A stretch of DNA of 64,000 nt. Origin: Acidobacteriota bacterium. Its GTDB lineage: Bacteria; Acidobacteriota; Terriglobia; Terriglobales; SCQP01. Position 1 is the first letter of the stretch; each line of letters begins with the position of its first letter. The DNA is taken from positions 1 to 64,000 of the forward strand of contig DAIDIE010000028.1 of assembly GCA_027459505.1 (NCBI GenBank), given 5' to 3'. The position numbers and the translations under genes are program-made. The notes below the pieces were generated by a model, which was not told the origin of the DNA, ran no database searches, and worked only from the letters and a program-made list of their open reading frames with translations. Positions 11,380 through 20,499 of this stretch are shown here, piece by piece.

Positions 11380-13017
11380 TTACATCCGCCGCCGTCCGCG
11401 CGTCCGGCGAGCACGCCGGACATGGACGGTCCGGATGGGAAGGGGCGCGGATTTCACTTCAACCGGCAGCAGGTGCTCGGGATCAATCTGCACGGAGCTA
11501 ACCGTGCCGCTGACCGGAATTCCCAGAATCGTATCGGCGTTGCGGACGTCAACCATCTGCAGATAGTTCCCCCTGCTGGTCACGATAAGCAAGGGCGCGC
11601 GCAACGAAAACACTTTTCCGTGCTGGCGCATGCGCACCTGAACGGTCTCCCCGCTGCGCGGCAGGCGGATACGGCGCCAGCTAAAGTCCAGGCGAGGGAG
11701 GCGGCCGGGCGTGAGCCATTGCCTCCAAAACCAGTCCAGATCCTGATGCGAGATGGATTCCGCCAACGCTTCAAAGCTGGTCAGCGACCGGGGTGAGGGG
11801 GCGGCGGCATAGGCGGCCAGCAAATGGGAAAACTGTGGCGCCCCAATCTGCAGTTTGAGGGCGGATAAGACCAGGGTGTCACGCGCAACGAGCTGGCGGG
11901 TTTCACGCGCGGGACCGGAGGAAGAGGCCCGCGACTGGGCTGGATCGCTGGCCTCGCGCTGCCATTGCTCATTGCGGCGGCAAAGCCAAAGCTGCGCCGG
12001 GGCGGCGGGCAATTGCGCGCGCACGGCTCGCATAGCCGACCAGTTCTGAAGCGCTCGCAGCAATCGCGCCGGGGAATCAACCGTGGTCGAGGAGGACGGA
12101 GGCCACCAGAGCGCGGCGACGGCACGAGCCAGTTCCCATTGCTGCTCTTGTGGACTTCCGCCCGCGGGGGCCGCGACGAAACCCGCGTCGCCTTCCACCT
12201 GAACCAGCGCGGGAATGACTGCCACATTGAGCGCATGCAGGCGGGGCGCGCCCAGAAGCATGCGAAGCTCGTTTTCGGTTTTGTCCAGGATGCCCTGAAT
12301 CTGGCGGCGCGCGGGAGCGCTGACCCCAGCGGCGGAAAAGATCTGCTCGTTGACGCCGGGGACATCCCGGGTTGTCACCCGCACGTCAGTTCCCGCGACC
12401 AGAGCGATCGAAGAGGAAGGGGTGTTATCCACCCAATGTTGCCGTCCCGCGGTCCAGGAGACCAATTCGCCCCGTGAACCCAATTTCCAGTGGGCGGGAA
12501 AGGTGAAGGTCAAATCCGTGGTGAAGGGGCGCGAGGAAAAGACGGGATACCAGGCGGACGCGTTGGCAGCGGAAGCGGGTGGCAGCGCCAGGTTGGGCTG
12601 CGGAGCGCGCAGGACATATTGAAAGCGCAAAACGTGCAAGGAGGCCGGCAACCAGACCCTGGGCAGGAAGACCTGATATTCACCACCAGCATCGCGCAAG
12701 ACTGGCTGCAGGCCATCAATCCGCACCTGCAGGGCCCTGGCACTCCTGGTCAACTGAAAACGGAGATGACGTGTGGAGCGGCGGGCGCGCACGCGCACCT
12801 TCCAGCGCAGGACCAGGAGCGATTGTGCGGGCGCAGGAAAAGTGGTTGCGGAAATGCGGATTCGGCCGCGGTAGTGAACGGCATCAACGGAATGAGCGCC
12901 AGAGGAGGCGACGGAAGAGAGGGCGGGCACGGCGAGTGGCGGAGCGGGCGCCTTCATGCCCGCCTCGCCAGTCGCGGCCAGGCACAGAGTAAGCCACACG
13001 AAGAACACTCTCTGCAT
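11380..13017 (-). CDS. Exported M1-peptidase-like protein without the zinc site
   Basis: 545 aa from the ATG at 13017, which begins a clear signal peptide (MQRVFFVWLTLCLAATGEA). The longer start at 13044 would overlap the upstream gene. Layout follows M1 aminopeptidases: an N-terminal beta region, a helical centre, and LDWFWRQWL near the C-terminus like the M1 LDWFFDQW motif. The place of the zinc motif HE-x2-H-x-WW reads RAVAALWW at 298-305, so both histidines and the catalytic glutamate are replaced. It is expected to be a non-catalytic relative in the periplasm or outer envelope. The role is unknown. The C-terminus ends in many Arg residues. Confidence 0.72.
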   Translation of the reverse strand: MQRVFFVWLTLCLAATGEAGMKAPAPPLAVPALSSVASSGAHSVDAVHYRGRIRISATTFPAPAQSLLVLRWKVRVRARRSTRHLRFQLTRSARALQVRIDGLQPVLRDAGGEYQVFLPRVWLPASLHVLRFQYVLRAPQPNLALPPASAANASAWYPVFSSRPFTTDLTFTFPAHWKLGSRGELVSWTAGRQHWVDNTPSSSIALVAGTDVRVTTRDVPGVNEQIFSAAGVSAPARRQIQGILDKTENELRMLLGAPRLHALNVAVIPALVQVEGDAGFVAAPAGGSPQEQQWELARAVAALWWPPSSSTTVDSPARLLRALQNWSAMRAVRAQLPAAPAQLWLCRRNEQWQREASDPAQSRASSSGPARETRQLVARDTLVLSALKLQIGAPQFSHLLAAYAAAPSPRSLTSFEALAESISHQDLDWFWRQWLTPGRLPRLDFSWRRIRLPRSGETVQVRMRQHGKVFSLRAPLLIVTSRGNYLQMVDVRNADTILGIPVSGTVSSVQIDPEHLLPVEVKSAPLPIRTVHVRRARRTRGRRRM

Positions 13018-13024
13018 GCGCGTG

Positions 13025-13681
13025 TTACTGCCGAGTGACAACAATACCTACGGCTGGAATGCTGAGTTGCTCGAGTTGATTGCCGCGCAGGTAGAGGTCC
13101 ACACTGGCCTCGCTGGTGGTGGCGCGCAGGTGGTAGTCCTTGGCAAGGGGTCCGGGGCTTGGGGGAAGCGCCTGTACCGTCACGGTGCCAGGGTCGCCGG
13201 TATGGGGAACGAAGACGCGGAAGCTTTGTATGCCGCCTTGTTTGCGATTGTAGTGTTCCACCAGAAGTTCCCAATGGGTATAAAAGTTGGCGTCGAGAAT
13301 GAAGGTATTGGCAGGCATCTGGAACTGGTAGTCGCGACCGGGGCCGTGCCCGGCGGAATAATGGGCCGAGAGACTGCCCTTACTGTAGCTGACGGTGATG
13401 TAGGGCTTGCCCTGGTTCCAGGCATAGCGGGCCAGTGCGCCGTTCTTGTACTCCAACTGGCTTTGCTGCTGAACGGCGTTGCCGTCGATGACGTAATTCA
13501 ACTCAACATTGGCGCTTTCGCGCCCGGGCCGGCGCTGAATGCTGAAGTGCTCCAGGCCCAATTGATTGCCATTCTGGGTAACGACAAAAGCACCCTGCTC
13601 GCCCGACTGTGCCGAGAGGGGGAGCACGGCGGCGAGGGTCAGGATCAGCAGAAACAGAAGAGATGAAAAACGATTCCGCAT
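13025..13681 (-). CDS. Exported protein of unknown function
   Basis: 218 aa from the ATG at 13681; the frame stays open upstream into aroK but the signal peptide (MRNRFSSLLFLLILTLAAV, cleaved near LSAQ) fixes this start. The mature part is beta-rich with repeated polar strands (GNQLGLEHFSIQRR, VELNYVIDGNAVQQQSQLEY) resembling periplasmic lipid- or sugar-binding beta proteins, but no family is recognised with confidence. Its stop lies 7 bp before the M1-like start, so the two are probably cotranscribed and may act together in the envelope. Confidence 0.75.
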   Translation of the reverse strand: MRNRFSSLLFLLILTLAAVLPLSAQSGEQGAFVVTQNGNQLGLEHFSIQRRPGRESANVELNYVIDGNAVQQQSQLEYKNGALARYAWNQGKPYITVSYSKGSLSAHYSAGHGPGRDYQFQMPANTFILDANFYTHWELLVEHYNRKQGGIQSFRVFVPHTGDPGTVTVQALPPSPGPLAKDYHLRATTSEASVDLYLRGNQLEQLSIPAVGIVVTRQ

Positions 13682-13706
13682 TACGACTCCAAACAAAAAC
13701 ACAAAT

Positions 13707-14282
13707 TTATGCCTCGCCTTCGCGATTTGGAAAGCCAAGTCCGGCAAGCGGCGTTGCCGAACCGGCAACGGCGCCCTCCGGCAACTGGCGCACAATTCGC
13801 TCCACAACTTCCTCCGGCGTACCGCTACCCGGTACAGTGACGTGGGCCTGGCGGTAGAAGGGCAGACGGCGCTCGTAAAGCGCGCGGAAGGAGTGCTCAT
13901 CGCGGAACAGGGGTCGATTGGTGACCTGCGCAAGGCGCAAAAGCAGCTCCTCCACGGGAACGTCCAAAAAAAGGATCAGGCCGGGAGATTGTAGCAGGAG
14001 CTGGGCATTGGCGGGCTGGGCGAACGTTCCGCCCCCCAGCGCGATGACGGAGCGGCGGACGCGCGCTTCCTGCAATAAGAGATCGAGTTGGTGGCGTTCA
14101 ATGGAGCGGAAGGCCGCTTCGCCCTGTTTAGAAAAGATCGTTGCGATCGGGAGCCCCACGGCGGCTTCAATGCGCTCGTCCAGGTCGTGGAAGTGCCACC
14201 CCAGCGTACGCGCCAGCAACCGCCCCACTGTGGATTTTCCACAGCCCATGAAACCGACCAGCACAAGGGGCGAGGGGGGCAT
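13707..14282 (-). CDS. aroK: Shikimate kinase
   Basis: Phosphorylates shikimate at the 3-position with ATP, fifth step towards chorismate. 191 aa with a Walker A motif GFMGCGKST near residue 10, the shikimate-binding DLDERIE, FRSIER and the glycine-rich GGGTF. An RPLF segment for nucleotide binding follows. The start at 14282 was chosen because it puts the P-loop at the usual distance from the N-terminus; upstream residues of the open frame are low-complexity. The 20-residue C-terminal tail is longer than in E. coli AroK. It is the only aromatic pathway gene in the window. Confidence 0.93.
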   Translation of the reverse strand: MPPSPLVLVGFMGCGKSTVGRLLARTLGWHFHDLDERIEAAVGLPIATIFSKQGEAAFRSIERHQLDLLLQEARVRRSVIALGGGTFAQPANAQLLLQSPGLILFLDVPVEELLLRLAQVTNRPLFRDEHSFRALYERRLPFYRQAHVTVPGSGTPEEVVERIVRQLPEGAVAGSATPLAGLGFPNREGEA

Positions 14283-14423
14283 AAAAACGAGTGTAGCAGG
14301 GAGCGAAGCCGCGGACTGAGGTGAAAGAAGGGGTGAAGAGCAGGGGCTCGGGGTGGCGAAAGGCAGGACGGAGGCGCGGTGGAGGGTGCAAAGCACCCTC
14401 CACGCGGAGAGGGCAAGACAGGA

Positions 14424-14750
14424 TTAGCGACTGCGCGGAGCGCTGTGAACGAGACGCGGAGCGGGCACGGCGTCGGCGGAGCGATCTCTTACGCCGCGCG
14501 CGGCCTGGGCGGCGGGGCGCAATTCAGTTTGGATCAGCCCTTCCCGCTCAAGCTGGGCGCGAATATCGCCCCACAGGTCGCGTGCGGGCTCGACGGAGGC
14601 CAGTTTACGCGCCTTGCGGGCAATCGTCTGAAAGTCTTCCAGCAAACCGCTGCACCGGAAGCACTGTTGGGCGTGCTGCAGCAATTCGGGGCGAAGTTGG
14701 CTGAGATCGGCGGACTCGGAGACCGCGATCTCAAAAACGTTGCATTCCAT
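14424..14750 (-). CDS. Putative zinc-binding anti-sigma factor (ZAS type)
   Basis: 108 aa, 40 bp downstream of the ECF sigma factor gene. An H-x3-C-x2-C motif (HAQQCFRC) with Cys3 upstream is the hallmark of ZAS anti-sigma factors, which hold ECF sigma factors inactive. The ATG at 14750 follows GGAGAGG at good spacing; an upstream TTG is less likely. No transmembrane segment is seen, so this would be a soluble sensor, possibly of redox state through the zinc site. Confidence 0.75.
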   Translation of the reverse strand: MECNVFEIAVSESADLSQLRPELLQHAQQCFRCSGLLEDFQTIARKARKLASVEPARDLWGDIRAQLEREGLIQTELRPAAQAARGVRDRSADAVPAPRLVHSAPRSR

Positions 14751-14790
14751 GATGTAGTCCCTCTCCAAAAGTGAAACCAGCTCGCACTCC

Positions 14791-15366
14791 CTATGCCTGA
14801 GAGTTTCCTTGCGCGCGAGCTCCTTGTGATTGCGCCAGTTGCAGCAGATCGCGGAGCTTCATGCGAGCTTTGTGCAGCTGGGACTTGGAATTGCCGATGG
14901 AGCAGCCCATCATTTCGGCGATCTCGTTGTGCTCGTAACCTTCCATGTCGTGCAGCACAAAGATGGTCCGGTAACCGGGTGGCAGGCGCTCAATGGCGCG
15001 CTCAATGTTGACGCGGTCGACGGAGCCGACCAAGGTCTGATCACTGGCGCCAATATCCCGCCGCGGCCCATCTTCCTGGGTGGGCTCGGTGGTCTCTTCC
15101 AGCGATACTTCGGGCAGGCCCTTGCGGCGCAGGTGCATGAGCACCACATTCACGGCCAGCCGGTGCAGCCAAGTGGAAAAAGCCGATTCGCCCCGGAAAG
15201 TGGCAATTTTGCGAAACAGTTGCAGAAACGCTTCCTGAGCCAGATCGTCGGCTTCAGCGGTGTTGCCCGTCATGCGAAGGCACAGCGAGTACACCCGGCG
15301 TTTGTGCAGGTGATAAAGAAACTCAAAAGCCTGGGGGTCGCCTTGTTTGGCGGCATCAATCGCCAC
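14791..15366 (-). CDS. ECF RNA polymerase sigma factor
   Basis: Extracytoplasmic-function sigma-70 factor. Region 2 ([42 protein letters not shown]) and region 4 ([43 protein letters not shown]) are complete. The start is uncertain. No ATG lies near the domain; GTG at 15366 gives a normal 191 aa, with GGAG upstream. The frame is open to an ATG at 15621, but that would run into the divergent DUF4149 gene. An ATT at 15411 behind GAGG is another, unconventional option. It is followed by a ZAS anti-sigma gene that probably controls it. Confidence 0.85.
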   Translation of the reverse strand: MAIDAAKQGDPQAFEFLYHLHKRRVYSLCLRMTGNTAEADDLAQEAFLQLFRKIATFRGESAFSTWLHRLAVNVVLMHLRRKGLPEVSLEETTEPTQEDGPRRDIGASDQTLVGSVDRVNIERAIERLPPGYRTIFVLHDMEGYEHNEIAEMMGCSIGNSKSQLHKARMKLRDLLQLAQSQGARAQGNSQA

Positions 15367-15610
15367 CGGCTCGCTCCAAGCCTCCGCCGCAGTCGCCTTT
15401 TTCGTATTAATGGTGCGCCTCGTCGAAAAAGAGTTCAGTACAGTCCCGGCGTTCCCATCAACCCTGGTCGTGCGCAGTGCTGGTAGGACGCTCTGCGTTA
15501 TTGGACGCAGTTGGGGGGCAGAGATGTTGCACCCGTTTCCCACTTTTAACCAGAGTTTTGCACCCTTGGGGGGCTCTGGCCATCCACATGCTATCCTCGA
15601 ATCTGCGCCT

Positions 15611-16108
15611 ATGTCGAACATTTTGCGATATTTGATGATCCTGGCGCTGGCCGTGTGGCTTGGGGGCGAGCTGTTTTTTGGGGCTGTTCTGGCGCCGACG
15701 GCTTTTTCGACCTTGCCGAACGCGGCCTTGGCCGGCGCTGTGGTCGGAACCGCGCTGAAGCGCCTCCATTGGATTGGACTGATTTGTGGCGTCGTCTACC
15801 TCGTAACCAGCCTGCTGCTGTTCCGGGTGGGGCCGCTGACCGGCAGCGCTCCAGCCGGGTTGCTGCGAAACCTTCTGGCGGTAGCGATGTTGGCTCTCAC
15901 CCTGACATCGCAGGTGGCCATAATCCCCCGCATGGACCAGCTCCGTTCAAGCATGGAGCAAGGGGGTGCGACAGTGACCCAGATTCCCACCAACGATGCC
16001 CGGCGCGTTAGCTTTGACAGCCTGCATCGGCTCTCCACCCGGCTGGAGGGGGGCGTCATGCTCCTGGGACTGGTGCTGCTCTACCTGACCACGCGTATTC
16101 CCGCCTGA
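15611..16108 (+). CDS. DUF4149 membrane protein
   Basis: Small integral membrane protein of 165 aa with four predicted helices: residues 5-27, 45-70, 85-105 and 140-160. The [17 protein letters not shown] segment in helix 1 and IPRMDQLR in the loop after helix 3 are typical of the DUF4149 family, whose function is not known. It is divergent from the sigma factor gene. The start is the ATG at 15611; the open frame continues upstream but opposite the sigma leader. Confidence 0.8.
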   Translation: MSNILRYLMILALAVWLGGELFFGAVLAPTAFSTLPNAALAGAVVGTALKRLHWIGLICGVVYLVTSLLLFRVGPLTGSAPAGLLRNLLAVAMLALTLTSQVAIIPRMDQLRSSMEQGGATVTQIPTNDARRVSFDSLHRLSTRLEGGVMLLGLVLLYLTTRIPA

Positions 16109-16231
16109 ACGGGGTTCGGGGAGACAGCCTATTCGGAGCAGGCCTTTCCTGCACTTGCAGCTAAACCTGACAAGCTCATTTTCAGAAAGCAGCGCCGGTC
16201 CCTGTGAACAGGGCCAAGCACAATCAATCTC

Positions 16232-17293
16232 ATGAAAACTGGCATTATCGGCCTGCCGCAAGTCGGCAAGACATCTTTGTTTACCATGTTGACCGGCGTG
16301 GAGGTCACGCCCGGCAAACGCGAAGATCACCTGGGTATTGCGCGTGTTCCAGACCAGCGTCTGGACCAACTCGGAGATCTGTTTCATCCGCGCAAGCTGA
16401 CCCACGCGACAGTAGAGTTGGTTGATGTAGCTTCCCTGACGCAAGAGTCACTGCGCGACGGCAGTGGCATTGCCGCGCTACGCAACGTGGACGCACTGAT
16501 CCATGTAGTGCGCGCCTTCGACGATCCGTCCGTGCCGCATATGGCAGGAGACGTGAATCCCTTGCGCGACATTCAAAACCTGGAATTTGACCTGGTGGTC
16601 AGCGATCTGGGCCAAGTGGAAAAGCGGCTGGAGCGTGTGGAGAAAGACATCAAGAAGCAAAAAACCCCAGCGCTGGTCGAGGAACTCGCCTTGCTGCAGC
16701 GCATGAAGCCACATCTAGAGGCGGAACAACCGCTACGCACCTTGGCGCTGAGCGTCGAGGAAGAAAAGCGGATGCGGGGCTTTCAATTTCTCAGCCAGAA
16801 ACCCATCCTTTACGCGCTGAACGTGGGGGAAGATCAGGCGGGACAACTGGAGACGGCGACTGACCGGGCCGGCATCAAGACCGCTCCAAAGACCGGGGCG
16901 GTGGCGATTTGCGCCAAGGTGGAAGCGGAATTGGCGGGCCTCGGCGACGAGGAAGCAGCCGAGTTCATGGGCAGCTATGGCCTGAAGGAGTCGGGGCTGG
17001 CGCGCCTGACGCGCGCCGCGTACGCTCTGCTGGGAGTGATGTCGTTTTTCACCGCGGGTGAAGATGAATGCCGTGCCTGGACGGTGCCGGTTGGCAGCCG
17101 CGCGGTGGAGGCGGCTGGCGCAATTCACACAGATTTATCCAAACACTTCATTCGCGCCGAGGTGATCCGCTGGGACCAGTTGCTGGAGCTAAGAACGGAA
17201 GCCGCGGCAAGGGAAAAAGGACTGCTGCGTCTGGAAGGGAAAGACTACATTGTGCAGGACGGGGATGTGATGCACATTCGCCACTCAGGCTGA
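16232..17293 (+). CDS. ychF: YchF-type translation-associated NTPase
   Basis: Obg-family P-loop NTPase of 353 aa that in this subfamily prefers ATP to GTP and binds ribosomes; linked to oxidative-stress response in E. coli. Order: G domain with GLPQVGKTSLF (7-17), DVASL for G3, a helical insert around 120-175, then the C-terminal TGS-like domain ending DYIVQDGDVMHIRHS. The G1 motif lacks the usual N-x-G-x-S pattern of YchF (LPQVGKTS rather than PNVGKS), and the protein is about 10 residues shorter than most YchF. A strong hairpin follows the stop. Confidence 0.92.
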   Translation: MKTGIIGLPQVGKTSLFTMLTGVEVTPGKREDHLGIARVPDQRLDQLGDLFHPRKLTHATVELVDVASLTQESLRDGSGIAALRNVDALIHVVRAFDDPSVPHMAGDVNPLRDIQNLEFDLVVSDLGQVEKRLERVEKDIKKQKTPALVEELALLQRMKPHLEAEQPLRTLALSVEEEKRMRGFQFLSQKPILYALNVGEDQAGQLETATDRAGIKTAPKTGAVAICAKVEAELAGLGDEEAAEFMGSYGLKESGLARLTRAAYALLGVMSFFTAGEDECRAWTVPVGSRAVEAAGAIHTDLSKHFIRAEVIRWDQLLELRTEAAAREKGLLRLEGKDYIVQDGDVMHIRHSG

Positions 17294-17300
17294 CGCTGGA

Positions 17301-17327
17301 CGGGGCTGAGGACCGACCTCAGCCCCG
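17301..17327. terminator. Hairpin between convergent ychF and holin-X gene
   Basis: CGGGGCTGAGG (17301-17311), loop ACCGA, CCTCAGCCCCG (17317-17327) is a perfect 11-bp stem lying 7 bp after ychF and 15 bp before the end of the opposite gene. No T run on either side, so it may work in both directions with help from Rho. Confidence 0.6.
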
Positions 17328-17341
17328 CCGTGGTGAACTCC

Positions 17342-17776
17342 TCAGGCGGCCAGCTTCTGTTTGATCCATTCCTTGTCGTCTTTGACACGGGTGGTGGTCT
17401 TTTCAAACCGCAACGCGCCTTTGCTCAACGAGCGCATCGCTGGCATGATTACCAGCCCAGCGACAATCACCCAAGCGACGCCGACAATACAGAACGCCCA
17501 GCCCCAACTACCGAGGCCATACGCCACCAGGCATACCAATGCCACGCTGAGCAGCAGGAAACCGCAAGCCGCAAATAAAGCCGCCACCACGGCGGAGATG
17601 GCCAGCACCTTCAGGAAGGCGGTCTTCTCCTCGGCTTCGGCCAGAAATAGCCGGCCCAGATCGACCAGATAATTTCCGGTCTGCTGAAACAGCTCCTTGA
17701 CCAGATCGATCGTTCCCTGTTGGCGTGTGGAACTGATAACCTCGGCTTGCCGGCCACTCTTCTCCGCGTAATCCAT
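17342..17776 (-). CDS. Holin-X/DUF1469-like membrane protein
   Basis: 144 aa. A polar N-terminal helix (STRQQGTIDLVKELFQQTG) is followed by two adjacent transmembrane helices at about 52-78 and 83-107, then a charged C-terminus. This is the layout of the DUF1469/holin-X family, common in chromosomes and usually not phage-derived. Function is unknown; a role in membrane stress is often assumed. The ATG at 17776 has GGGAGGC about 8 bases upstream. It is convergent with ychF. Confidence 0.72.
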   Translation of the reverse strand: MDYAEKSGRQAEVISSTRQQGTIDLVKELFQQTGNYLVDLGRLFLAEAEEKTAFLKVLAISAVVAALFAACGFLLLSVALVCLVAYGLGSWGWAFCIVGVAWVIVAGLVIMPAMRSLSKGALRFEKTTTRVKDDKEWIKQKLAA

Positions 17777-17960
17777 AAAGAAGCCTCCCTCGGCACTGGA
17801 CCGATTGAGCCTTTGGGCTGCCAGTTTCAGCGGCGACGACAGCACAGCGGCCCTATCGCACTGCAATGACCCGTTCCTTGGGAGGATGCCGCTAGGGCTG
17901 GAGGGTGTTGCTGAGGAGCCGGGAGAGTGCACACGGCCTCGGGTGGACTATCGTGGCTCT

Positions 17961-18045
17961 ATTGCTACTCTGGCTGGGATTGCTACTCTGGCTGAACGGC
18001 CACTCTGGAACTATGGCTACTCTGGAACTACGGCCACTCTGGAAC
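17961..18045. repeat. 17-18 bp minisatellite at the rnr 3' end
   Basis: Five imperfect copies of a unit with CTCTGG as invariant core at 17968, 17986, 18003, 18020 and 18037 (spacing 18, 17, 17, 17). Typical units are GGCTACTCTGGAACTAC and GGCCACTCTGGAACTAT. The rightmost copy encodes the last residues VPEWP of RNase R and the next supplies its TAG stop. Confidence 0.85.
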
Positions 18046-20460
18046 AAAGCTAATTTTGTGGCGGATGGGATCAATGCGTTCCACCTGAACATGGAGCTGT
18101 CCGCCCAGCCGGAAGCGGCGACCGCTTCGCTTGCCGGCCCACTCCCGGGAGGCCTCGTTGTAGAAAAAGCGGTCCAACTCCTGCAAAGCGTTGCCGCTAA
18201 CAAAGCCCTCAATAAACAACTCCATCAACTCGACAAAAAAGCCGTTTTTGGTGACGTGAATGATCAGGGCGGGAAACCTCTCGCCCATGCGCGTCTCCAT
18301 GAAGCGAACCTTCTTCCATTCCATCAGCTCACGTTCCGCCTCATCGGCGCGCCGCTCCGCATCGCTGTTTTCCGCGGTGACCAGGCGCAGTTCGGAAGCG
18401 GGAATCAGCTCGCTAACAGCAGCGATCGCGGCTTTACGTTGGCGCGAGGGGCGCCGTGGTGAGGCCGGGAACTCCTGCTCCGGAAAGGCTTCCATGGCAT
18501 GTTTCAAGAGCCGGTGCACCAGCAGGTCGGGATAGCGGCGAATGGGCGAGGTGAAGTGGGTGTAAGTTGGCGCCGCGAGAGCGAAGTGGCCAGTATTGGT
18601 TTCCGAATAGCGTGCCTGTTGCAGCGAGCGCAGCATCAGGAAAGAGAGAATGCGTTCTTCCGGCTTGCCGGCAATGCGCGCCACCAGTTTCTGGTAATGC
18701 CGCGGGGTAATATGCAAGTCGTCTCCGGAAGGCATTTCCAGAACGCGCACACGCCCATTCACCCGCTGCCGCACTTGCTTGATGGGCAGTGCCCCCAAGC
18801 CAAAGCTGTAGCCAAAGCTGGCGGCAAGCTCCTCGAAGTCGAGCACCTTCTTTACGTCCGGCTTCTCATGAATGCGATAGACGGAAGGAATGGCGAGGCC
18901 TTCGAGGTGACTGGCGACGGTCTCATTGGCGGCCAGCATAAACTCCTCGATGATGCGGTGCGCGATGTTGCGCTCGGCCTTTCCAATGCTGGCCATGCCG
19001 CCCCCCTCATCGAACGAGATGACGGCCTCGGGGAGGTCAAAGTCGATGGAGCCGCGACGGAAGCGTTTGAGCTGTAGTTTCTGTTCCAACTCCCGCATGA
19101 GCTCGAAGTGGGGCGCCAGCGCCTGGAATTGCCGGCGCGCCCCGGGATCATCGCTGAGCACCGCATTGACCTGGGTATAGGTCATGCGTGCGGCCGAACG
19201 GATCACGCCGCGGGCAAAGCGGTAGCTGACGAGATTGGCATCGTCATCGAGGCGCATGATGCAGGAAAGCACCAGACGGTCCAATGCCGGGCGGAGGCTG
19301 CACAGATCGTTGGACAGCACCGCGGGGAGCATGGGGATGGCGCGATCGGGGAAATAAACCGAGGTGCCGCGCAAACGGGCTTCGCGGTCAATGGGAGACT
19401 CCGGGAGCACGTAATGCGACACATCGGCGATGTGCACCTGAAGTTCGTATCCGTCTGCAAGGCGGGTGACCAGCACGGCGTCATCGAAGTCTTTGGCGGT
19501 CTCCCCGTCGATTGTCACGATGGAGAGGGAACGGAAGTCTTCCCTGCCCTCGATATCAGACAACGCCGGCGCGCGCTCGCCCTCCCGCAGGCGGGCGCCG
19601 GCGGACAGATTGGCCGCCTGATCCAGCACCTCTGGGGGAAAGCGGTGGGGCAAATGGTGCTTGCGAATAACGATTTCGACATCGACGCCGAAGTCGTCGC
19701 GATAGCCCAGGACTTCAATGACGCGGCCGCGGGCTTCGCCGGTAGCGCTGGGATAAGAGCTGATCTCCACATCCACCACTGCGCCTTCCAGTGGCTCGGC
19801 GGCGCTGGCGAAACGTTGGCGAGCGGCTTTACTTTCGCTGCCGAGAGTACGGTGCAGATCGGCGAGGCTGAGATCGGGCGGCATCTCCGCACCGCGGGGA
19901 ATCAGGATTGGCTCGCGAAGGCGATCGTCAAACGGCCTCACAAAATTAAATGGCCGGGCGTAATGAAACTCGCCCACGACCGTGGCATGGGCGCGCTGCA
20001 GAATGCGTACTACTTTACCCTCCAAACGGAGTTCGCCCGGAGTGCCGCCGCGGCGAAGAACCTTGGTCACAACCGTATCCCCGTGCATGGCATTGCCGAG
20101 AAAGGGTGGAGGAATAAAGATGTCGGCGGCCTTATCGGCCGCGGGTCCAGGGGATTCACGCCAAGGCAGGACGAATCCAAAACCATCGCGGTGAATGCTG
20201 ATGCGCCCGCGCACTTCGTCGGCGGCCAAAGCTTGAACCGGCGCCGTCTTGGCGACGCGGCGCGCGGACGGCGACGGCGCCAGTTCGAAATGGTGTCTGG
20301 TCTGCACAATGCGGCGGGTCCTGACAAGATCATTGAGCTGAGAGCGCAACAGGCGGCGCTCGTGGCTCTTGATATGCAGCTCACGAAGCATCTGCTTGAG
20401 CGATGCGCGTCCGTGAGGCTGCCGCCCGAGGTAGGCCAGAAGCTCGGCGTTGTTTAGCAT
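18028..20460 (-). CDS. rnr: Ribonuclease R
   Basis: 3'-5' exoribonuclease of the RNB family, 810 aa, degrading structured RNA. Order: N-terminal winged-helix (1-60), cold-shock domains (about 85-240), RNB catalytic domain (about 290-640), C-terminal S1 domain (about 720-800). The catalytic acidic cluster is intact in GETAKDFDDAV and DVSHYV; FTSPIRRYPDLLVHRLL marks the end of the RNB domain. Following the S1 domain the last five residues (VPEWP) and the stop codon come from the minisatellite at 17961-18045, so the natural end may once have been different. It is last in a minus-strand run bamD-ispF-rnr, 40 bp after ispF. Confidence 0.95.
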   Translation of the reverse strand: MLNNAELLAYLGRQPHGRASLKQMLRELHIKSHERRLLRSQLNDLVRTRRIVQTRHHFELAPSPSARRVAKTAPVQALAADEVRGRISIHRDGFGFVLPWRESPGPAADKAADIFIPPPFLGNAMHGDTVVTKVLRRGGTPGELRLEGKVVRILQRAHATVVGEFHYARPFNFVRPFDDRLREPILIPRGAEMPPDLSLADLHRTLGSESKAARQRFASAAEPLEGAVVDVEISSYPSATGEARGRVIEVLGYRDDFGVDVEIVIRKHHLPHRFPPEVLDQAANLSAGARLREGERAPALSDIEGREDFRSLSIVTIDGETAKDFDDAVLVTRLADGYELQVHIADVSHYVLPESPIDREARLRGTSVYFPDRAIPMLPAVLSNDLCSLRPALDRLVLSCIMRLDDDANLVSYRFARGVIRSAARMTYTQVNAVLSDDPGARRQFQALAPHFELMRELEQKLQLKRFRRGSIDFDLPEAVISFDEGGGMASIGKAERNIAHRIIEEFMLAANETVASHLEGLAIPSVYRIHEKPDVKKVLDFEELAASFGYSFGLGALPIKQVRQRVNGRVRVLEMPSGDDLHITPRHYQKLVARIAGKPEERILSFLMLRSLQQARYSETNTGHFALAAPTYTHFTSPIRRYPDLLVHRLLKHAMEAFPEQEFPASPRRPSRQRKAAIAAVSELIPASELRLVTAENSDAERRADEAERELMEWKKVRFMETRMGERFPALIIHVTKNGFFVELMELFIEGFVSGNALQELDRFFYNEASREWAGKRSGRRFRLGGQLHVQVERIDPIRHKISFVPEWP

Positions 20461-20499
20461 CAGAATCCGCTGTTTCTCATCCGCGCCATGGGAGCTCGC

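Noticed and set aside
19108-20457. 449-codon plus-strand frame
   Set aside because: It is the antisense shadow of rnr, whose domains are all in order.
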